Source: an uncultured Opitutales bacterium
GTDB taxonomy: Bacteria; Verrucomicrobiota; Verrucomicrobiia; Opitutales; Intestinicryptomonadaceae
Direction of reading: 5' to 3'
DNA length: 64,000 nucleotides
NCBI GenBank assembly: GCA_900547395.1
Contig: URGP01000010.1
Coordinates: 1 to 64,000, forward strand
Each line of letters opens with the position of its first letter. Position 1 is the stretch's first letter. The notes beneath the pieces were generated by a model. The model was given only the letters and a program-made list of their open reading frames with translations. It searched no databases and was not told where the DNA came from. A program made the position numbers and the translations under genes. Positions 36,199-45,188 of the stretch are shown piece by piece.

Positions 36199-37131
36199 AT
36201 GCAAATAATTTGTACAGGCGCAACAGGCCTTGTCGGCTTCAATTTCATAAAGGAAGCAGTTTCAAGGGGTCATAAGATTACCGCAATTTCAAACAGCGCG
36301 GACTTTCCGAAAATCGGCGGCGTGGAAACCGTAAAGCTTGATTTGACAGACTTTTCGGCTGTCGAACGCTTTTTTTTGGACAGATTCCCCGAAGCGATTT
36401 TAAATTGCGCCGCAATTTCAAGCCCCGCAGTCGTTGACAAAAATCCCGAACTTGCGCATATGCTTAACGCGCGGCTTCCCGAAAAGCTTGCAATGCTCGC
36501 AAACCACATGAATTCGCGCTTTATCCACATTTCAACCGACATGGTTTTTGACGGAACCTGCGCGCCGTACAAAAATACAGATGTTCCCTGCCCGTTCAAC
36601 TTGTACGGACAGACAAAGCTAATGGCTGAAAATTCGGTTTTAAAATATGCCGCGCCTCTTAGCGTTGTTTTGCGCATTTCACACGTCTGCGGCAGGAGCT
36701 TGAAGCAGAACCGCTCCTTTGACGAAAAGCTCTTTTTGGCTTTTGCGCGCGGAGAAAAAGTTGAACTTCCCGACAATGAAATCAAGCGTTTTGAGCCTGC
36801 AAGCAGGGTCGGAGAACTTATAACGGAGCTTTTTGAACGCCCGAACATCAGCGGAATTTACCATTATTGTGGTTTGGACAGCCTTTCGAGGTATCAGGCG
36901 GCAAAACTCATTTGTGAAAAATTTTCGCTTGATTGCGAAAAATTCATAATAAAAAAGAACTTGCCAAAAGACATTGATTTAAGTCTCGACATGTCATGCA
37001 TATCTTCAAGGGTAAAAACCCCCGCAGTAAATTTCAGCGAAATTTTGGAAGAGATAAAAATTCCCGACAGCTGTCTGAAATGGTATGAAAATCTGACGGG
37101 AAAAACCCAAATAAAGCGGTTTAAAATTTAA
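36199..37131 (+). CDS. RmlD-like NAD(P)-dependent sugar-nucleotide reductase
   Basis: A 310-residue extended short-chain dehydrogenase of the dTDP-4-dehydrorhamnose reductase group. The Rossmann start CTGATGLVGFNFIKEA fits the choice of 36199, placing the GxxGxxG motif at residues 5-11. Further motifs are LNCAAISSPAVVDKNPELA, HISTDMVFDGT and the catalytic YGQTK pair (Tyr and Lys). Expected to reduce a 4-keto sugar nucleotide for surface polysaccharide, but rmlABC are not adjacent, so the exact substrate is open. It is convergent with pyrG, sharing a strong terminator. Confidence 0.8.
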   Translation: MQIICTGATGLVGFNFIKEAVSRGHKITAISNSADFPKIGGVETVKLDLTDFSAVERFFLDRFPEAILNCAAISSPAVVDKNPELAHMLNARLPEKLAMLANHMNSRFIHISTDMVFDGTCAPYKNTDVPCPFNLYGQTKLMAENSVLKYAAPLSVVLRISHVCGRSLKQNRSFDEKLFLAFARGEKVELPDNEIKRFEPASRVGELITELFERPNISGIYHYCGLDSLSRYQAAKLICEKFSLDCEKFIIKKNLPKDIDLSLDMSCISSRVKTPAVNFSEILEEIKIPDSCLKWYENLTGKTQIKRFKI

Positions 37132-37140
37132 TTGTTTTAA

Positions 37141-37176
37141 AAAAAACGGCGGAAAGTTCAAATTCCGCCGTTTTTT
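37141..37176. terminator. Bidirectional terminator between the rmlD-like gene and pyrG
   Basis: A perfect 14-bp inverted repeat (37141-37154 with 37163-37176, core ACGGCGGAA/TTCCGCCGT) has A runs on one side and T runs on the other, so it works on both strands between convergent genes. Confidence 0.9.
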
Positions 37177-37188
37177 GTTTTGTAAAAA

Positions 37189-38775
37189 CTACTTGTTTTT
37201 GCGGTCAATCGCGCTTTTTACAAATGCCAAAAACAGCGGATGCGGCGCAAAAGGCTTCGAATGGAATTCGGGGTAGAACTGGACGCCGACCATCCACGGA
37301 TGGTCTTTTTCTTCCAAAATTTCAACCAAATCGAACTTCTTGTTCACGCCTCCGACAACCATTCCCGCGTTTTCGAGTTTGTCTTTAAAAGCGTTGTTAA
37401 GCTCGAAATTATGGCGGTGGCGTTCGCTTGTCTCATGCTTTTTATAAGCCTCGAAAGCCTTTGTGTTAGGCTTAATTTCGCAGTCATAAGCGCCTATTCT
37501 CATTGATTTTCCGCCTTTTTGCTCTTCCATCGAGCAAACAACGGGAGCCGAAGTTTCGGGGTTGAACTCGGTTGAATTTGCGTCTTTTAAATTCAAAACG
37601 TTTCGCGCAAAATCTATCGCCATAACCTGCATTCCGATGCAAATGCCAAAGTATGGAATTTTGTTTTCGCGCGCATATTTGGCAACTTCAATGCTGCCTT
37701 CAATGCCCCTGTTGCCTACGCTTCCCGCAATCAAAATACCATCAACATCGCTTAGATATTTTTCGGCTCCGTCTCTTTCTATGTTTTCGGAATCGACTCT
37801 GACGATATTAACTTTGCAGTCATTGCCTATGCCCGCATGTGCGAGAGATTCGTAAACAGACTTATACGCGTCTTGAAGCTCAACATATTTTCCGACGACC
37901 GCAATTTTAACATTGTCTTTCGGATAGAGAATTTTCTTTACGATGTCGTTCCACTTCGACATGTCGCTCTTTTTTGCATCGATATGGAGCTTTTCCACAA
38001 CCAAATCTCCAAGTCCTTCGTTTGAAAGAACTAATGGCAGTTCGTATATGGAATTTTTCACGTCTTGCTCTTCTATTACCGCTTTTTGCTCTATGTTGCA
38101 GAACATCGAAAGCTTCTGGCGCATTTCCTCGCTTATGGGATGCTCTGTGCGGCAAATCAAAATATCGGGCTGGACGCCTATTTCCCGCAATTTTGCAACG
38201 CTTTGCTGGGAAGGCTTAGTCTTCAATTCTCCCGCGGCTTTCAAGTAGGGAATTAAAGTTACATGGATAAACAGGACGTTTTCCTTGCCTACTTCCAGAG
38301 AAAACTGGCGGAAAGCTTCCAAAAACGGCAAACCTTCGATATCTCCCGTAGTCCCGCCAAGCTCGGTTATGAGGACATCGCAGTCTTTTCCCGATTCGTA
38401 AAGGACGCTCTTAATTTCGTTTGTAACATGCGGAATTACCTGGACTGTTTTGCCCTCGAAGTCTCCGCGGCGTTCCTTTTGTATTATGGATTCGTAAATT
38501 CTGCCCGAAGTCGTGCTGTTTAAGCGACTGAGAGGGCTGTTTGTAAATCTTTCATAATGTCCCAAGTCGAGGTCTGTTTCGGTTCCGTCGTCCAAAACAT
38601 AAACTTCCCCGTGCTGAAAAGGGCTCATGTTGCCCACATCCACATTCAAATAAGGGTCGAATTTTCTTATTCTCACTTTCAAATCTCTCGTTTCCAAGAG
38701 AGCACCCAATGCTCCGCTGGTCAAACCCTTGCCCAGCGACGACACAACACCGCCTGTAATAAATATGTATTTCAT
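37189..38775 (-). CDS. pyrG: CTP synthase PyrG
   Basis: A 528-residue enzyme making CTP from UTP, ATP and glutamine. The synthase half starts KYIFITGGVVSSLGKGLTSG and has FDPYLNVDVGNMSPFQHGEV, TDLDLGHYERF and ELGGTTGDIEGLPFLEA. The glutamine amidotransferase half has GSVGNRGIEG, the nucleophile-bearing GICIGMQVMAIDFARN, and RHNFELN followed by the terminal GVQFYPEFHSKP catalytic His/Glu segment. Length is normal. It is convergent with the rmlD-like gene and divergent from rpsU. Confidence 0.97.
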   Translation of the reverse strand: MKYIFITGGVVSSLGKGLTSGALGALLETRDLKVRIRKFDPYLNVDVGNMSPFQHGEVYVLDDGTETDLDLGHYERFTNSPLSRLNSTTSGRIYESIIQKERRGDFEGKTVQVIPHVTNEIKSVLYESGKDCDVLITELGGTTGDIEGLPFLEAFRQFSLEVGKENVLFIHVTLIPYLKAAGELKTKPSQQSVAKLREIGVQPDILICRTEHPISEEMRQKLSMFCNIEQKAVIEEQDVKNSIYELPLVLSNEGLGDLVVEKLHIDAKKSDMSKWNDIVKKILYPKDNVKIAVVGKYVELQDAYKSVYESLAHAGIGNDCKVNIVRVDSENIERDGAEKYLSDVDGILIAGSVGNRGIEGSIEVAKYARENKIPYFGICIGMQVMAIDFARNVLNLKDANSTEFNPETSAPVVCSMEEQKGGKSMRIGAYDCEIKPNTKAFEAYKKHETSERHRHNFELNNAFKDKLENAGMVVGGVNKKFDLVEILEEKDHPWMVGVQFYPEFHSKPFAPHPLFLAFVKSAIDRKNK

Positions 38776-38867
38776 ATGCCTTAGTAAAAATCTAATCTCC
38801 TATTTTAGCCCCGAAATCAACACATTTTTTTTTAATCCTGAAAAAACTTTTTTTATTTTGAAAATGC

Positions 38868-38896
38868 TTGACGAACTTAAAATATTAACAGATACT
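38868..38896 (+). promoter_or_regulatory. Possible sigma70-type promoter of rpsU
   Basis: TTGACG (38868-38873) and GATACT (38891-38896) are separated by 17 nt and lie about 60 nt before the rpsU start. The leader between is A/T-rich and ends in the strong ribosome-binding site. Pattern match only. Confidence 0.45.
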
Positions 38897-38941
38897 TTCA
38901 ATCCCTTTTCAAAATACGGAAAGGATTTTTTATTAAAAAAA

Positions 38942-38953
38942 GAAAGGTGGTGA
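38942..38953 (+). promoter_or_regulatory. Extended Shine-Dalgarno sequence of rpsU
   Basis: GAAAGGTGGTGA, 6 nt before the start codon, pairs with the 3' end of 16S rRNA at 11 of 12 positions (consensus GAAAGGAGGTGA). Most genes in this window have no such sequence, so this one stands out. Confidence 0.8.
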
Positions 38954-38959
38954 ACAAAA

Positions 38960-39160
38960 ATGCCGGTAGAAGTAAGAATGCGCAAAGGTGAAGCAATGGA
39001 AAAAGCATTGCGCCGCTTAAAGAAGAAGATTGACCGCGAAGGTATCATTCGCGATGTCCGTCAGAAGCGTTACTTTGAAAAGCCTTGCGAAATCAAACGC
39101 CGCAAGCGCAAGATCGCCGCTTTCAACAATATGCTCCGTCAGCGTTACGAAAATCGCTAA
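38960..39160 (+). CDS. rpsU: 30S ribosomal protein S21
   Basis: A 66-residue basic protein of the small subunit platform, next to the anti-Shine-Dalgarno region of 16S rRNA. It has MEKALRRLKKKIDREGIIRD and RQKRYFEKP, family hallmarks, and a short C-terminal tail with an aromatic residue at position 55 (KIAAFNNM). The start follows an extended Shine-Dalgarno sequence, in contrast with neighbouring genes. That pairing of features recalls the rpsU autoregulation proposed for Bacteroidota ribosomes that hide their anti-Shine-Dalgarno sequence; applying it here is inference. Confidence 0.95.
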   Translation: MPVEVRMRKGEAMEKALRRLKKKIDREGIIRDVRQKRYFEKPCEIKRRKRKIAAFNNMLRQRYENR

Positions 39161-39182
39161 AAGAAGCATTTTCAAATTTGAC

Positions 39183-39212
39183 AAGCCCTCTTTCGGGGGC
39201 TTTTTTTTTTGC
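39183..39212 (+). terminator. Terminator of rpsU
   Basis: An 8-bp stem with one G-U pair (39183-39190 with 39195-39202) and a TTTC loop is followed by a run of about twelve T, 22 nt after the rpsU stop. Confidence 0.85.
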
Positions 39213-39266
39213 CCGCAAATACTTTTTTGTGGTATTTTCGCAAAAATAAATCGATAATATAATAAA

Positions 39267-40091
39267 ATGCAGACAAACATAATCATGGCACTCGCGCTTG
39301 CGACGCTTGCCGGAAGCGCGACAATACTCGGCGGATTTCTCACGTTTTTCATAAAGAGAAATTCGTTCAAACTGCTTTCTTTCGGGCTGAGTTTTTCGGC
39401 TGGCGTAATGCTTTATGTGTCTTTCATGGAAATTTTGCCGGAAGCGAAAGCATCAATCCAAAGCAATACTGATTTTTCAACCGCAAACATCGCGGCTACA
39501 TCCGCATTTTTTGTAGGCATAATCCTGAGCGCAGTTATCGACAAATTTTTTCCCGAACACATTTCGGGGAATGAAGTCGAAAGCACCCCGGGCAAAGAGA
39601 ATTTCCAAACGTGTGTTTGCAACAGAAAGCATTTCAAAGGCAAAAACATTAAAAAAGTCGGCATTTTCACCGCTATTGCGCTCACAATCCACAATTTCCC
39701 CGAAGGGCTTTCGGTTTTCATTTCAGGTGTTGAAAACATTTCTCTTGGAGCGTCCATAGCACTTGCAATCGCTCTGCACAACATTCCCGAGGGAATTTCA
39801 GTAGCCCTTCCAATTTACATGTCAGGCGCAAGCAAGAAAAAAGCAATGCTTTACACGGCAATATCCGCTCTTGCAGAACCCTTTGGCGCGCTGTGCGGGA
39901 TGATGGTTTTAAAATTTTTCATGACGGATTTCACACTGGGAGTTTTGCTTGCCTTCACCGCAGGCATAATGGTCTATCTTTCAATAGACGAGCTTCTGCC
40001 GACGGCAAAAGAATATGAAGACAGCCATGAATCAGTTTTCGGCGTCATAAGCGGAATGATGCTTATGGCGGTTTCTCTCTCTTTATTTTAG
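39267..40091 (+). CDS. zupT: ZIP-family metal transporter, ZupT type
   Basis: A 274-residue inner-membrane importer of zinc and related divalent metals. About eight hydrophobic segments are visible. The metal-binding helices carry HNFPEGLSVFISG and HNIPEGISVALPIYMSG, the ZIP signatures with His, Asn, Pro and Glu ligands. The central loop (about residues 95-125) carries HISGNEVES and TCVCNRKHF, with extra histidine and cysteines that may sense or bind metal. No Shine-Dalgarno sequence and no Zur-type operator were recognised. It is a single gene between rpsU and ndk. Confidence 0.9.
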   Translation: MQTNIIMALALATLAGSATILGGFLTFFIKRNSFKLLSFGLSFSAGVMLYVSFMEILPEAKASIQSNTDFSTANIAATSAFFVGIILSAVIDKFFPEHISGNEVESTPGKENFQTCVCNRKHFKGKNIKKVGIFTAIALTIHNFPEGLSVFISGVENISLGASIALAIALHNIPEGISVALPIYMSGASKKKAMLYTAISALAEPFGALCGMMVLKFFMTDFTLGVLLAFTAGIMVYLSIDELLPTAKEYEDSHESVFGVISGMMLMAVSLSLF

Positions 40092-40381
40092 GATACTATA
40101 TAAATAAAATAAAATTAAAAATTTGTTATCTATTATTTATGCTCTGTCAATATGTCGATAAGTTTTTATTTTGTTTATAAAGACCTATATGCGCGATTTT
40201 TCATTTTCAACAATTCTTTAATTCGTTTTTAATAAATCTTCCGATGTCCGAAAATTTAAGAATTATTTAAAAGTTGTTTACATAAATTTTACAAATTGCC
40301 GTCAATTTATTTACAATAGTTTAATTTTGCTTGAAAAATAAGCCGCCATTTTGAATATGTTTAACCATAAAAATAATAATT
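40092..40381. other. A/T-rich intergenic region before ndk
   Basis: 290 bp with no supported gene. It is strongly A/T-rich and probably holds the ndk promoter, but no clear -35/-10 pair, hairpin or repeat was singled out. Confidence 0.4.
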
Positions 40382-40795
40382 ATGGAAAGAACACTAATCA
40401 TATTTAAACCCGATTGCATCAAAAGGAAACTTGAAGGCAAAGTATTGGATATTTTTCTTTCAAAAGGCTTTAATTTGAAAGCCTGCAAAATGATGAAATT
40501 AGACATGGATATTTTGAGCCGCCATTACGACCATTTGAAAGACATGCCGTTCTTTCCGGGCATTGTGGATTTCATGACAAGCGACAATGTAATGGTTTTG
40601 GTTTTTGAAGCTGAAAACGCCATATCAAAAGCCCGCGAGCTTTTAGGCCCGACAGATTCAAAGAAGGCTGAGAAAGGCACCATACGCGGAGATTTCGGAA
40701 CAGACATGCGAATGAATGTTTGCCACGCTTCGGATTCCGTCGAATCTGCCGAAAGAGAAATAGCAAACTTCTTTCTTCCAGAAGAAATTTTTTAA
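40382..40795 (+). CDS. ndk: Nucleoside diphosphate kinase
   Basis: A 137-residue kinase that balances nucleoside triphosphate pools by ping-pong phosphate transfer. ERTLIIFKPDCIKRKLEG starts the fold; the catalytic histidine is in MNVCHASDSVESAEREIANF, and GPTDSKKAEKGTIRGDFG is the usual nucleotide-binding loop. Length is normal. rsmG begins 3 nt after its stop, so the two are likely co-transcribed. Confidence 0.96.
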   Translation: MERTLIIFKPDCIKRKLEGKVLDIFLSKGFNLKACKMMKLDMDILSRHYDHLKDMPFFPGIVDFMTSDNVMVLVFEAENAISKARELLGPTDSKKAEKGTIRGDFGTDMRMNVCHASDSVESAEREIANFFLPEEIF

Positions 40796-40798
40796 GAA

Positions 40799-41440
40799 GT
40801 GCATACTCAGGAAGAGATTTTCGCCCGTTTTCCCGAATTAAGCCAAGAAATTCGCGAAAAACTAATGCTTTTTGCGGAGCTTCTTAAAAAGACAAACGCG
40901 CGCGTAAATTTAATATCCCGAAAAGACGAAGACGACATAGCCTACCGCCATGTCGCTTTTTGCCTTTCAATATGCAAGTTTTTGACTCCGAACAAAGGGG
41001 CGAGAATTGCCGATGTCGGAACCGGCGGAGGTCTTCCGGGCATTGTTATGGCGATAGTCTGGCCTCAGGCTGAAATTTTTATGTTTGACGGCGTCGGCAG
41101 GAAAATAGAGGCGATATCTCAAATAATAAAAGAGCTCGGCTTAAAAAACGCAGTCGCCAAAAAAGCGAGAATAGAAGAAACCAAAGAAGTTTTCGACTAT
41201 GCAACCGGACGTTCTGTTTGCGCTCTTCCGATGTTTTTTAATTTTGTAAAAAAATCCATCAGAAAAGGCAAGGCGGGAAGCCTTGAAAACGGCGTCATAT
41301 ATTTTAAAGGCGGCGAACTTGAAGAGGAGCTTGTCAAAAAAAACATTTTGCCCGACAAAGAAATGAAACTCGACGAATTTTTCGAAGACAAAAATTACGA
41401 GGGCAAAAGGCTTCTGCATTTTAAATTTTTTAAGCGTTGA
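40799..41440 (+). CDS. rsmG: 16S rRNA m7G527 methyltransferase RsmG (GidB)
   Basis: A 213-residue S-adenosylmethionine-dependent methyltransferase acting on G527 of 16S rRNA. The Rossmann fold carries IADVGTGGGLPGIVMAI (motif I), FMFDGVGRKIEAISQII and the conserved NLISRKDEDDIAYRHVAFCL near the N-terminus. It starts with GTG, 3 nt after ndk; no better ATG lies nearby. In many bacteria rsmG sits with mnmG and parAB near the replication origin. Here mnmG is 3.7 kb downstream and parS-like sites lie between, but parAB are not present. Confidence 0.9.
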   Translation: MHTQEEIFARFPELSQEIREKLMLFAELLKKTNARVNLISRKDEDDIAYRHVAFCLSICKFLTPNKGARIADVGTGGGLPGIVMAIVWPQAEIFMFDGVGRKIEAISQIIKELGLKNAVAKKARIEETKEVFDYATGRSVCALPMFFNFVKKSIRKGKAGSLENGVIYFKGGELEEELVKKNILPDKEMKLDEFFEDKNYEGKRLLHFKFFKR

Positions 41441-41457
41441 AGTGCGCGGATTTTTAA

Positions 41458-42270
<813 letters not shown>

Positions 42271-42340
42271 ATATTTAAAAAATCCTTTAAAAATTCAAAA
42301 AATTTGTAAAAATCAATTTTAGAAAACAAAAAATAAAAAA

Positions 42341-43957
42341 ATGCCAGAAGAAAACACAAACCAGCCAATAGATTTGAGCGAACTCGCAAATTTGCAGTTT
42401 TCAACAGCTTGGTCGCCAAGTACAAATTATTCGGGTTTTGAAGACCGCAAGCCTGCAAGGGGCGGATTTAAAAAACGCGGCGAATTTGACGCAAAAAAGC
42501 GCGATTTTAAGCGCGAAAAATCTTCAAAATTTGAAAGCGAAGAACGCAAAGGCCGCAAATTCAATTCCGACAAAAAATTTGACAAAAAATTTGACCGCCG
42601 CGACAATAAAAAACCCGCCAAAAAAGCTCCGTTCGTGTTTTCGATGGAAGTTCTTTTTTATCCCGAAGACGCTCCGTTTGCAAAGCTTGCGGACGTTATG
42701 AAGCACTTAAAGAGAACTTATCAACTATTTGATATTGCGGAACTTGTGCTTGAAAAGCCCGAAAGGTTCATAATTCTTGCCAAAAATCTTCCGCTTGAAG
42801 ACGGCACGGTAAAGCCGCTTTATTGCGCCCAGCCCGCAAACATTCCTTTTGAAGATGAAGAATCTGCCAAAAAATTTGCCCTCGAATGCCGGCTTAACGA
42901 AATGTTTGAGCAGGTTGAAGTGGAAGCCGAAGCCCCGAAGGGCAGTTTTCAGGTTGTGAACAGGTGCTCTATTTCAGGAGATTTGCTCGGAGCACCTAAT
43001 TGGCACAAATACGGCGAATACGTTCGCGAATACCACGCTCAGAAATTTGCAAAGATGCCTTATGAAAAATTTTTGGCATCGGTTGAAACCGTCCGCGACG
43101 AGGCATTGGTTGCGCAGTGGCTTGAGCAGATGAAAAAACGCTTGGTTTACAAGCTGAAAGACTCGGAAACTACTTTTGAAACCCGCGAAGCCGCAATGAA
43201 TTACATCGCCGAACAAAAATCGGGAGAGCTTGTGAAGAGCTATGAGCAAGTCAGAATGCACGGCTCCGACATTGCAAAGCTTCCGTTCGGCTCGCGCATA
43301 CGTCGCAATCTTGAAGCCGCTTGGGCCAAGCAAAAGCACTTCCCTATTGTCACGGCAAACAATTTGCGCGGAAGACTTCGCAGGGGCGGTTTTACGATTT
43401 ACAAGCGCGGCTCAAAGGGCTTTGCTTTCGTTTGCGCAGTAAAGCGCAAGTTCCTTCTCGTCGGCGACAGCTTGTCCGACACTCCCCAGAAAATTTACGA
43501 TTTTCTGATGGAAAACCAAGGCGTAAAAGCTTCCGCCCTGCCCTATTTATATTTGGGCTTGCAGGCGCCGCAGGATGTTTCAAAAGCCGCTACATTGGCT
43601 GAAGAACATAAAAAAGAAGCGGAAGGCGGCGCAGTTTCCGACCCTGTTTCGATAGTTGAAAACGCCGAAATAAGCGCGGAAGATTTTGCGAAAATCAAGG
43701 AAGTTTCAAACGACCTTCTCTGGCTCATTTCCGAAGGCTATGTTGTTGAATACGCCGACGGCGCTTTGCAGGCAAATCCGCGCCTTCCAAGACCCAAGGA
43801 CAAGGGTGCAAAAACGATAGCTTCCGATGCCGAATCAATAGTTTTGGGCGTTGAAGACGAACCAATAGTTTCCCCCAAAGTTGCGGAAGAAACGGAAGAA
43901 TGCGATGTGCATGAAGAATCTTCCGATACTTCCGAAGAGGAAAACCAGTCAGAATAA
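42341..43957 (+). CDS. Protein of unknown function with basic Lys/Arg/Phe-rich N-terminus and acidic C-terminus
   Basis: A 538-residue protein that I do not recognise. Residues about 30-92 are a low-complexity basic stretch rich in Lys, Arg, Phe, Asp and Gly (repeated KFD/RRD-type units), the kind of tail that often binds RNA. Residues about 95-470 look globular, starting FVFSMEVLFYPEDAPFAKLA, with a helix-rich middle that includes SRIRRNLEAAWAKQKHFP and NLRGRLRRGGFTIYKRGS. The last 60 residues are acidic (Glu/Ser-rich). No signal peptide or membrane segment is seen, so it is cytoplasmic. It stands alone between kdsA and the parS region, with its own terminator. An RNA-associated role is a guess. 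Confidence 0.75.
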   Translation: MPEENTNQPIDLSELANLQFSTAWSPSTNYSGFEDRKPARGGFKKRGEFDAKKRDFKREKSSKFESEERKGRKFNSDKKFDKKFDRRDNKKPAKKAPFVFSMEVLFYPEDAPFAKLADVMKHLKRTYQLFDIAELVLEKPERFIILAKNLPLEDGTVKPLYCAQPANIPFEDEESAKKFALECRLNEMFEQVEVEAEAPKGSFQVVNRCSISGDLLGAPNWHKYGEYVREYHAQKFAKMPYEKFLASVETVRDEALVAQWLEQMKKRLVYKLKDSETTFETREAAMNYIAEQKSGELVKSYEQVRMHGSDIAKLPFGSRIRRNLEAAWAKQKHFPIVTANNLRGRLRRGGFTIYKRGSKGFAFVCAVKRKFLLVGDSLSDTPQKIYDFLMENQGVKASALPYLYLGLQAPQDVSKAATLAEEHKKEAEGGAVSDPVSIVENAEISAEDFAKIKEVSNDLLWLISEGYVVEYADGALQANPRLPRPKDKGAKTIASDAESIVLGVEDEPIVSPKVAEETEECDVHEESSDTSEEENQSE

Positions 43958-43982
43958 TCGCAAGGGTAAAAATAATTTTTTT

Positions 43983-44013
43983 GAGGGCGCATTTTTATGC
44001 GCTCTTTTTTTTT
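43983..44013 (+). terminator. Terminator of the unknown-function gene
   Basis: A stem with one bulged G (GAGGGCGCAT with ATGCGCTC) ends in a run of nine T, 25 nt after the stop at 43957. Confidence 0.75.
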
Positions 44014-44127
44014 GCAGGCTGTTAAGGCAAATTGGCGTTTTTTATTATGCAGCTTTTGGAAAAAGTTTAACTCAATCAGCATAGTTTTCCCGAAATTATG
44101 CCATTAAATTATGCGGCATTAAAATCT

Positions 44128-44163
44128 CTTTTTCATTACAATTTTCTTTTTCATTACAATTTT
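44128..44163 (+). repeat. Two perfect 18-bp tandem repeats
   Basis: The unit CTTTTTCATTACAATTTT occurs twice in direct succession (44128-44145 and 44146-44163). It is A/T-rich; its role is unknown, and it could be slippage or a DNA-unwinding-type element. Confidence 0.8.
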
Positions 44164-44636
44164 TTTGAGCATTATCTGAAAATATCCGCAAAATTCATTT
44201 ACGTTTTTAGAATTAAACAGTGTGTAGGCATTAAACATATTCGCGGAAAAATCTTAATTTCGAGAAAACATCAACCCCAAACTGCTATTATTTTGTATGA
44301 GAAGTTTTCGCTTATTCCCGCCCTATTTTGTTTATTAGAGCGGCAGAAATATTCAGTATATGGCAAGCCGTTGTTTAAGATATTTGAATACTTTATGAAA
44401 GAATTTGTTTTGCGCTTCTTTTGCACAAAAAACATTTCATCCAAATTTTGCATATTTGCAAAAGGTGAAATCTTTGTTTCTTGCTTGAAAGACATTTTGA
44501 AAAATCTTTTAAGACTAAATATCCTATGAAGAGCGTGTTGAAATTTCATAAAGCTAATCAGTTTATTTTGTCAATGATTGGATTTGCGCTTAATTTTATT
44601 TCTTTTACGAAATGTTGAATTTTTGTTTTCATAAAA

Positions 44637-44652
44637 TGTTCCACGTGGAACA
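44637..44652. other. parS-like centromere site, copy 1
   Basis: TGTTCCACGTGGAACA, a perfect 16-bp palindrome matching the known ParB-binding parS consensus, flanked by A and T to make an 18-bp palindrome. It lies in non-coding DNA upstream of mnmG. Confidence 0.85.
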
Positions 44653-45103
44653 TTGACTTTTTGTTTATTCTTTTTTTAGAAAAATAAATTTCTCCAACTT
44701 CCCCTGCCCTATTTAAAATTTAATAAAAAACAAGAAGCTGACTTTTGTACGGCGTCTTATTCCTTTTTTCTCCTGAGTGCTGTTTAAAAACAGAGAAAAA
44801 TTTGAATTTTTACAAATTTTAAAGCTTTATTTTTGAAAAACCGACAAAAATGCCTCTTGAATTTATCGAAATTTGAAATGCGACGATTTTCCCGCGGAAA
44901 ATTTTTTAATAAAATCTCAAACGAATGAGATTTTGCATTTTTTTCTAAAAAACTTAAAAATTTCTTTCAGTTCTGTTTGCGCTTTAAAAATGAGCAAATC
45001 TTTTTTATATAGCTCCATTTTTTAAGCCTGACGTTCTGTGGCATGATGGTGGGTTTTGAAATATTTATAATTGAAAGAAGATTCTTCGCTTTTTTTATAG
45101 AAA

Positions 45104-45119
45104 TGTTCCACGTGGAACA
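45104..45119. other. parS-like centromere site, copy 2
   Basis: A second perfect TGTTCCACGTGGAACA, again with A/T flanks, 467 bp from copy 1 and about 70 bp before the mnmG start. Confidence 0.85.
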
Positions 45120-45188
45120 TTAAAGTTCTTTTACAAAAAATGCGCAATTTAGGCTTGAAAGTAAGACAATCTGTGTAAACATAAAAAA

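Larger units (their letters stand above)
43958..45188. other. 1.2-kb A/T-rich non-coding region with two parS-like sites
   Basis: No credible gene is seen between the unknown-function gene and mnmG. The stretch is rich in A/T runs. It contains the terminator at 43983, an 18-bp perfect tandem repeat at 44128, and two copies of an 18-bp palindrome (44636-44653 and 45103-45120). Only one imperfect DnaA-box-like word (45172-45180) was found, so an origin cannot be claimed. The length is exceptional in this otherwise compact window. Confidence 0.7.

Noticed and set aside
44098..44529. A 143-codon open frame in the A/T-rich region
   Set aside because: Its composition is Phe/Lys/Ile-rich, as expected from A/T-rich DNA, it starts inside the tandem repeat, has no ribosome-binding site and shows no recognisable domain.
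45172..45180. TGTGTAAAC as a DnaA box
   Set aside because: It differs from the TGTGNATAA core and is single; an origin cannot be based on it.
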